A DNA stretch of 54,855 nucleotides from Spinellus fusiger (lineage: Eukaryota; Mucoromycota; Mucoromycetes; Mucorales; Phycomycetaceae). The notes below the pieces were generated by a model, which searched no databases, had not been told where the DNA came from, and saw nothing but the letters and a program-made list of their open reading frames with translations. The stretch spans positions 1-54,855 of the forward strand of contig JALLLS010000137.1 of NCBI GenBank assembly GCA_025094145.1, in the 5' to 3' direction. Every line of letters begins with the position of its first letter. The first letter of the stretch is position 1. Position numbers and translations under genes: made by a program. Of this stretch, positions 48,992-54,855 are shown piece by piece.

Positions 48992-50350
48992 CAGTGGCTT
49001 TCAAAATAATAATGGATTTTTTCATACCCCGGTAGAATTCTGCAATAGGAAATACCCATTCTTTGTAATAAAAACATACATTAAACACACAGTAGAGACC
49101 TGAAAATTGGATGAAGTATAAAGAAGGACAACAGAATAATATATACAAGTTTATTGAGTGGAAACACCAAATATTAAGGGTTTCCACCCTTGGCCTCAAT
49201 GACAGCCCTACATCTCCGATGCATGCTGCTGATGAGGGTGTCTGTGGTGTCCTTGGGAATATTTTCCCATTCTTCTAACAAGAGCACCTCCAAATCTTGA
49301 AGGGAAATTGCTGGGGTCATCCTCTTTCTGATGGCTCTCTCTAGCTCCTCCCACAAATGCTCTATAGAGTTGAGGTCGGGGCTTTGTGAGGGCCACCCCT
49401 CCATAGTGGCAATGCTCTCTTTTGCTTTCCACAACCTGGATTCTCTACTCTTGTGACATCTGGCATTGTCCTCTTGAAGAACATAATCTACCTCTGGATT
49501 CAGTGCCTTGATTTGAGCCATCTCAGGGCAGTAGTTCTCCTTCAAGATATCAATGTATCTTCCACTGTCTATACTGCCCTTCACAGGCGCCAATCTCCCG
49601 ACACCTTCACCAGAGAAAGAACCCCACACCATCACACTAACACCACCAAAATTCATTGTTGGCTTGATATTTTTTGGGAGCAGCCCCTCCTTCTTCTTGC
49701 GCACCACTCTGTTGCGGTTGTTGGTCCTCATGAGTCGGTACTTTGACTCATCGGACCAAATGACTGTCTTCCAGTCTTCCTCAGTCCAGTGGAGGTGGGC
49801 CTTGGCCCAAGCAAGTCTCAACTTCTTGTGTTTAGTAGTGAGATAAGGTTTCTTGACCACCCTGCAAGAAATCAGACCAAGCTTCTTCATCAATTTTCTA
49901 AAATTGTTCATGGACACTTGGGTGGTCATCTGCTTGCGAAGCTGATCCATTGTCTGGAATGAGTCCCTTCCCACTTTGCGACTGACCTCTCTCTTGTCCC
50001 TCTCATTAAGAATGGGCTTGCGCCCAGTGCTCTTCTTGGCCTTGAAACAGCCATTTTCCTTATATCTCTTTACGATAAGGGAAACAGACTGCCTACTAAC
50101 TCCAAACCTAGCAGAAATGGCAACCTGGCTGGTCCCATTTACGGTGGCCTTGTGAGCAATGAGGCATCGAGTGAAGTCATCAATATTCTTCTTTCTGTTC
50201 CCAAGAGGTCTCATGGGTTGTTCAGTGGTGTTAGATGAGGTAGATATTAGAGTGGAAAAGCAATAAATGAAAAATGTTTAATTAAAAAAAAATTAAGGGT
50301 AAAATTATGGTCTGAATTTGAAATATCCATTGTTTTATTGAAAGCCACTG
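48992..50350 (-). mobile_element. Complete Tc1-type element with intact transposase
   Basis: 1359 bp with TA on both sides (48990-48991 and 50351-50352). Left end CAGTGGCTTTCAAAATAATA, right end inverse CAGTGGCTTTCAATAAAACA; termini match over about 13 bp perfectly and then with few differences to ATGGAT. It has inserted next to the right inverted arm. Confidence 0.93.
49174..50214 (-). CDS. Tc1-family transposase, intact, 346 residues
   Basis: Cut-and-paste transposase of the Tc1 group, encoded without introns or stops. Start MRPLGNRKKNIDDFTRCLIA at 50214; paired HTH domains (AISARFGVSRQSVSLIVKRY and the region to KLMKKLGLISCRVVKKPYL) with a GRKP hook-like sequence between them; DDE domain with VIWSDESKYRLM (D1), GGVSVMVWGSFSGEGVG, DYVLQEDNARCHKSR (D2) and WPSQSPDLNSIEHLWEELER (E, about 35 residues after D2). 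The usual NPIE is NSIE here. The end RCRAVIEAKGGNP is the normal Tc1 tail. Length is normal, so activity is plausible. Confidence 0.93.
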   Translation of the reverse strand: MRPLGNRKKNIDDFTRCLIAHKATVNGTSQVAISARFGVSRQSVSLIVKRYKENGCFKAKKSTGRKPILNERDKREVSRKVGRDSFQTMDQLRKQMTTQVSMNNFRKLMKKLGLISCRVVKKPYLTTKHKKLRLAWAKAHLHWTEEDWKTVIWSDESKYRLMRTNNRNRVVRKKKEGLLPKNIKPTMNFGGVSVMVWGSFSGEGVGRLAPVKGSIDSGRYIDILKENYCPEMAQIKALNPEVDYVLQEDNARCHKSRESRLWKAKESIATMEGWPSQSPDLNSIEHLWEELERAIRKRMTPAISLQDLEVLLLEEWENIPKDTTDTLISSMHRRCRAVIEAKGGNP

Positions 50351-50357
50351 TATGTAT

Positions 50358-50601
50358 ATGTTTGATCAAACGATTGTTCTATCTATTTCCATTATATGTT
50401 TATCTGAAGATGTACACATTATAGCTAAAGCAATAGCTTATCAATGATGAGATATCACATGAAAAAGAGATAAATAAAAATAGAAGAGACGACAAGAGAC
50501 TAAAGATGTGAGAGTAAAGAAGTATTCTGATTTAGTATCTCCTGGTAATTTTCAACAAGAACAAGTTCTTAGTTATGAGCTTTTTGAATTGCATTTCTTA
50601 T
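50358..50601 (+). repeat. Right arm of a ~240-bp inverted repeat
   Basis: Inverse of 45830-46070. It starts beside the Tc1 element with TTTGATCAAAC and ends near GAATTGCATTTCTTA. The plus-strand reading frame through it continues to the right past the arm (see 50505-50891). Confidence 0.9.
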
Positions 50602-50891
50602 ATATCTTCACAAGAACAGGTATTTCTTGGTGCATTTTTTTTAAAAAATACTCTTCCTTGAGCACAAGGGTTGGTTCACATTATGAATTTTGGTATCACA
50701 CAACAACAGCATTAATGGCCAAGGAGAAAACACCAAAGAGTATCATCTGGCGTATCCATAGCTGTTGGTACTTTTTAAATGAACAACAAACTAATACAGT
50801 CACGCACCTTGAATTTAATACTTGCCTAAATTTTAATAAAAAAAAAACTTTTTTTTTGCATAAAACTCTTCTTCTTTACAAATCTTATTAA
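50505..50891 (+). pseudogene. Unrecognised reading frame extending from the right arm
   Basis: Open frame of about 128 codons: DVRVKKYSDLVSPGNFQQEQ, VLSYELFELHFLYIFTRTGI, SLSTRVGSHYEFWYHTTTAL, then PKSIIWRIHSCWYFLNEQ, before a low-complexity K/F end. There is no ATG at its beginning. The left arm keeps the first part, and beyond the arm boundary it still shows GSGIS against RTGIS, hinting at two related coding copies. I cannot assign a family; a domain of an unknown mobile element is one option. Confidence 0.4.
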
Positions 50892-52141
50892 ACCAGCACA
50901 ACATATAAAATAGATAGTCAGAAACTCACACTCGTGGAGAATATGATAAGGCAAAAGATAGAAGATGATGGTGCATTTATTACCAGCTTAAGGCTGGATT
51001 AAAATTGACTATCATCTCAACTACGTTTGAGATGAAAAAGCCCAGATCAAAATAGTATCAGAAACATCAAAGAACGTGGGTCACCATTGCATTTAAAGAG
51101 TCACGGAATATATATAAAGCCAGTGAGAGGGACCTCAGACACCTGGAAAAAGTCATTAGAAAGCACCCATTTGCCTCATATAATCAGCTGAAATTAGGAA
51201 TATTGAAGTTTGAGGTTGATGTATGTAGAAACACCATTATCAGCCACTACAATCAGTTAGGGGTTGTATCTTTTTCTCCAGCTCACAAGCCAACCTAAAT
51301 TGAAATAACACAAAGAAAAGTGACTTGGCTGGGCTAAAGAACATGTCACTTAGACGAACGACCCGTGGAAAGGTGTCGTCTAGTCTGATGAGTCCAGGTA
51401 CACTGTGAAAGGGAACGATGGAGGTGCCCGTGTAATCAGAAATGTTGGAGAAAGGTATGATCCTAATCCTATTCTTCCAACAATGAAGTTTGGTGGCGGA
51501 GGGGTCATGCTTTGGAGCTGTTTTTGGGCGGGCGGATTTGGCCCATTAGTCTTTGTTGATGGCACTGTAAACCAAGACGAATATATCAAAATTATGGCTG
51601 GTGAGTTTGATCTTTGGTTCATGGAATTATATTAGAAAGAGGACAATGAGGCTCTGTTACAATAAAAGAGTGCTAGTTGTCATACTGGGGCCTATGCCAG
51701 ATGGTGGAAAGAGACACATCAAATTAGGGGCTTTGAGTACTGGCCCGCACAAAGTCCTGACTTAAGCCCAATTGAACACGTCTGGTGGGTCTTGGAAAAA
51801 CGAATTGAGGAAAGAAGGGTATCTATTACCAATATTGAAAGTTTGAAGGCTCTACTTGCAGAGGAGTGGGAGAGGGTTAGTGTTGAACTTGCACAACGAT
51901 TAGTTCTGAGTATGACAGATAGATGCCAGGCTGTAATTGATGCCAGAAGAGGCCATACAAAATATTAACTATATTATTATTATTATTATATTTTCAATAA
52001 ATAAATATGTTGAGCCTTAGTATAATCAAGTTTGAAGCTTCTAGATCAAATGTGGAGTGTTTTATCTAATGTTGAACATATCCTAAATATTTCGTCCTGA
52101 AATTGATTTTCAAAAGTATTAAATTCAATTGGGTGTGGCTG
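50892..52141 (+). mobile_element. Decayed Tc1/mariner-like element (copy 2 of the 37-kb family)
   Basis: The right end, GGGTGTGGCTG followed by TA, is the inverse of the left terminus of the copy at 37050; the left end near CCAGCACAACAT is eroded. Coding remnants on plus: GGARVIRNVGERYDPNPILP (51419), GGVMLWSCFWAGGFGPLVFV, SASCHTGAYARWWKETHQI, EYWPAQSPDLSPIEHVWWVL (about 51740) and a C-terminal RCQAVIDARRGHTKY. Stops replace the residues around the second D (before SASCHTG). Similar length to copy 1 (about 1.25 kb). Confidence 0.85.
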
Positions 52142-52459
52142 TATACTATTCACTCTTCAATCTGCTTACATTTTTCACAATTACTATAAATTTCACCATA
52201 TAAATCAACAATCTTAGGTCGAAAGGACAGTGCACTACTAAATACAGAAATGCAAATAAAAGCTGACTAAGGCTTTCTCAATACCTGCATAGTAAAGTGA
52301 CCCTTAAAAAGTAACTGGTCATTTTCAAATTCAAATTCAAATTTCATCTTTATATACACTCCCACGTAATAAGTGACTGGAAAAAATATTAATTTCCTTT
52401 TTTTATTCTTCAAAAATAAAATAGACCTCTTTTCTTTTCTTTTATAACTTATTCAAAAA
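52142..52459. other. Spacer, nothing recognised
   Basis: 318 bp between two transposon remnants. A stretch at 52296-52330 (AGTGACCCTTAAAAAGTAAC and on) could be the left terminus of the next element, but its partner is missing. Confidence 0.4.
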
Positions 52460-53300
52460 ATGTCTTCAATCAATGAAAATCAGCCAACTCTTAGCCAAGA
52501 ACATGAAGATACTTCTATTAAAAGAAGGGAGCATGATATGTTTATTAGAGGTCAAATCATTGGACAATGAAAAAGATATGCTACTTATCAAGAGATTTCT
52601 GACGATCTTGACATCCCAGTGAGCACAGTGGGCAGGATTATCCAATTGTATAAGAACGAAGGCATAAATCGACCTAAAGTGCGTACAGGAAGACCTGAAA
52701 AGGTTTCATCTACTTCAAAACTGGCAATTGTTTTATCTATTCGCAGAAACCCTATGAAAACAATTGCATATCATTTGAAGAATATCAATGATGCAGGCGT
52801 GGATATTTGCCGTAGCACATTTGTAAAATACATGAATGAACTCGGGTTTTTTCATGCTCACCATCAAGGAAACCTGGTATGACACTTACTCATAAGCAAA
52901 GGCGATTGGAATGGTGTAGAAACAAGGTTGATTGGCCAGTAGATAGGTGGAGTAACGTCGTTTGGTCTGATGAGTCTCGTTTCACAGTTGTGGGCAACGA
53001 TAAAGAAACTAAAGTGATCAGAAAAATGGGTGAGAGGTATGAGGAGCGTCATATGCAAAGGACATACAAGTATGGCAAAGGTTCAGTCATGGTTTGGGGT
53101 TGCTTTTGGCGTGGAGGTGTAGGACCTCTTGTACTCTTGGAGGGGTCAGTTGATCAAGACAAGTATGTCAATGTACTTGCCAAATACTTTCTTCCCTGGT
53201 TCCAGGAATTGCAAAAGAACCTCAATGAGACCATGTTCTTCCAAGAAGACGGTGCTCCTTGCCATACTGGAGGATATAGCAGATGGTACAGTTCAAAGTA
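52460..53300 (+). pseudogene. Truncated Tc1-like transposase
   Basis: Starts MSSINENQPTLSQEHEDTSI, has an in-frame TGA after RGQIIGQ (52568), continues ISDDLDIPVSTVGRIIQLYK (HTH) and, after a one-base shift near 52880, GMTLTHKQRRLEWCRNKVDW, VVWSDESRFTVVGND (D1), GSVMVWGCFWRGGVGPLVLL and TMFFQEDGAPCHTGGYSRWY (D2). The sequence then departs from the family: the SPDLNPIE block with the third catalytic residue is absent, and unrelated DNA follows from about 53298. It is a different lineage from the other copies in this window. Confidence 0.85.
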
Positions 53301-53862
53301 TTTTTTATTTGTGGGTGTTGATTGCTATTCGCGCATTGGGCATGTTAGTCACCCTATGAGAACTTTTGAAAAAATAGAATAAACATTAAAACACTTCAAA
53401 TACGAAAGTGAAAAAAAGAATGCAAATGAATGGGAAACAGAAGGACCGAGAAATACAAAACCTCAGATGAGGGAAAAATGATGAAAAATGAGAAATGATG
53501 GTAAAATGAGAATTATGAATAGACATCCAAAAGGCCATAAAGTCAGCAAAGAAACCAGGACACCAAAAAGATAACCGTCATCCTGTGGCGATTCGAAATC
53601 CAACGAGGGATACTTAGAGCAACTCGGACAATCCTGAAAATATATGCAGCAACTACACTAGCAGCTTCTGGCTTTGCTAAATGGGTTAAGAATGGGTGGT
53701 AGAGGAGAGATCGGAGGAGAAGTGAGGATACAGCGTCTGTTGCTGCAGGAGTCTTTGCACTCTATAGCGGCATTGGCGTTCCCGCTCAACACACCCATCA
53801 GCAGCCTCAATGAGCAAGCTACCAGCTGATAGCTCTACCTTAAAGTCTCGAGTAGACGTGGC
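53301..53862. other. Junction region between transposon remnant and LINE remnant
   Basis: Starts with AT-rich DNA (53370-53520) containing repeats of GATGAAAAATGAGAAATGA type, then becomes GC-richer from about 53580. On the minus strand 53700-53860 reads DGCVERERQCRYRVQRLLQQ, which could be the far C-terminal part of the LINE protein. Confidence 0.4.
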
Positions 53863-54855
53863 TCAATCAATGGCTTGCAGCAGTATTAACAAACTGGGCC
53901 AAAGATCTCGCCATTTAACAAAAGACTTAACCGTGCGTGGCAGAAGATTTAGACAACAGTCAATTGGATGAACGTCTTGTGGTGGTGCAGGAACTAAGAA
54001 GAACAAGAACGTGGAGCGTTCATGGTCAACGAATGTGCAAGTGAGAAAGTGGTCCCGATTGGCAGATGGGTGGCCACATTGGCAAGGAACTGAAGGTGTT
54101 GGTGGTAACCAAGCAATCCTCCATTTTAGTAGACAATGTCTTTCTTTGTGCGTGCACGGTAGTAGAAGAATTGGATCCCAAACAGGTCTACATAGTCCAC
54201 GGGCTACCATCACCAGCGGATTCTTGCCACGTACTAGACTAGTAATTTCACTTTGAAGACGTTCAAGATAAGCTACTTTTAATGGATATTTAGGAGGGTT
54301 GTGAGCCCGTCCTATTCTTTGAGCATTTTGCCAGAGTACATTGCCACGTAGCTTAATCATCTGGCTTTACTCTGGGGTGCTTCAAGCTGCGGGACAAGGC
54401 ACCAGAGGAGGGTGTCTTCAGGAAGGGTAGCTGCGCACTCAACAAATTTGGCTTGCAGATAAAGAAAACGAGAGTATATGCTAGGGAGGGCAGCTAATTG
54501 GCAACCTGGATCGTTCCAAACCTAGCAGTAGCAGATCTAGCAAGACAAAGTCTCAGACAAGCAGACTGACAGATTTGTAGCAGGCGGATGCCTAGTCTAT
54601 TGACATTACAAATAGCCAACCCATACTCAAGAATAGGCCAAACAAAAACAGTATACGCTCTTAGGGCTGCTGTAATCCCAAAGCCATACATGTTTACACC
54701 CATTCCTCTCAGCTTTTGCATTACTGCAATTGCCTTGACTTGTGAGTGTGAGAAAAGTGCGTCTTGGTTAATACCTTGATGTGAAAAGGGATACCAAGGT
54801 ACTTGAAAGTATCACAGGTTGGAAGCTCGTTGCCATAGAGGTAAAACGGCACATT
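53863..54855 (-). pseudogene. LINE-type reverse transcriptase, decayed 3' part, runs off the window
   Basis: C-terminal part of a non-LTR retrotransposon polyprotein. From the right edge: LYGNELPTCDTFKYLGIPFH (the thumb-side KYLG motif), then MQKLRGMGVNMYGFGITAAL, RAYTVFVWPILEYGLAICNV, a stop near 54494, further shifted frames, and from 54360 LRGNVLWQNAQRIGRAHNPP to the stop at 53863. The last part carries a zinc-binding-like CQCGHPSANRDHFLTC (C-x-C-x7-H-x4-C), as in the C-terminal knuckle of many LINE proteins. Stops and shifts show it is inactive. The catalytic YxDD part lies outside the window. Confidence 0.82.

Noticed and set aside
49453..49846. Plus-strand frames across the Tc1 element
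   Set aside because: Antisense of the intact transposase.
50358..50372. Palindrome GTTTGATCAAAC as an operator
   Set aside because: It is short, AT-rich and is altered in the left arm, so no support beyond chance.

Overview
This is a nuclear chromosome segment of a fungus, most likely an early-diverging filamentous fungus of the Mucoromycota (Mucorales-like). The genes are cut by many short GT-AG introns (about 37-120 nt). Proteins such as SYF1, fimbrin, CNS1, SNX4 and TAD3 are typical of fungi, the intergenic DNA is AT-rich with many microsatellites, and Tc1/mariner-type transposons are common. Genus cannot be decided from sequence reading alone. All products come from conserved protein motifs and from splice joins I made by hand; no search was run.

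The left part (1 to about 34.2 kb) is gene-dense and single-copy. In order: SYF1 splicing factor (-, 3' end outside the window), fimbrin (-), oligopeptidase B-like S9 peptidase (-), an unknown single-pass membrane/coiled-coil protein (+), CNS1/TTC4 Hsp90 co-chaperone (-), mitochondrial phospholipid scramblase (+), an HMG-box protein resembling INO80 subunit Nhp10 (+), pseudouridine-5'-phosphate glycosidase (+), SNX4/Atg24 sorting nexin (-), a Kre9/Knh1-like GPI-anchored wall protein (-), a RhoGAP (-), UMP/CMP kinase (-), a doubtful small ORF (-), lipoate-protein ligase (-) and the tRNA deaminase subunit TAD3 (+). They are mostly unrelated housekeeping genes; several pairs share short divergent promoters (CNS1/scramblase, LplA/TAD3) or short convergent 3' regions.

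The right part (about 34.2 to 54.9 kb) is AT-rich and gene-poor. Its only convincing host gene is a FUSC/ALMT-like membrane transporter (41.3-43.1 kb). The rest is transposon ground: a decayed Tc1-like pair (37.05-38.32 and about 50.89-52.14 kb), another decayed copy (44.1-45.4 kb), a nested block in which two near-complete TA-flanked elements (46539-48155 with two in-frame stops; 48992-50350 with an intact 346-aa transposase) sit between about 240-bp inverted arms (45830-46070 and 50358-50601), a truncated Tc1-like copy (52.4-53.3 kb), and a decayed LINE-type reverse transcriptase running off the right edge.

The most notable points are at least three, probably four, introns that must use a GC 5' splice site (three with the same GCAAGT donor) in genes across the window, an intact and possibly mobile Tc1 element, and the inverted-arm structure whose two arms keep the same open reading frame. 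I found no CRISPR array, no rRNA or tRNA gene, and no convincing new multi-gene system.
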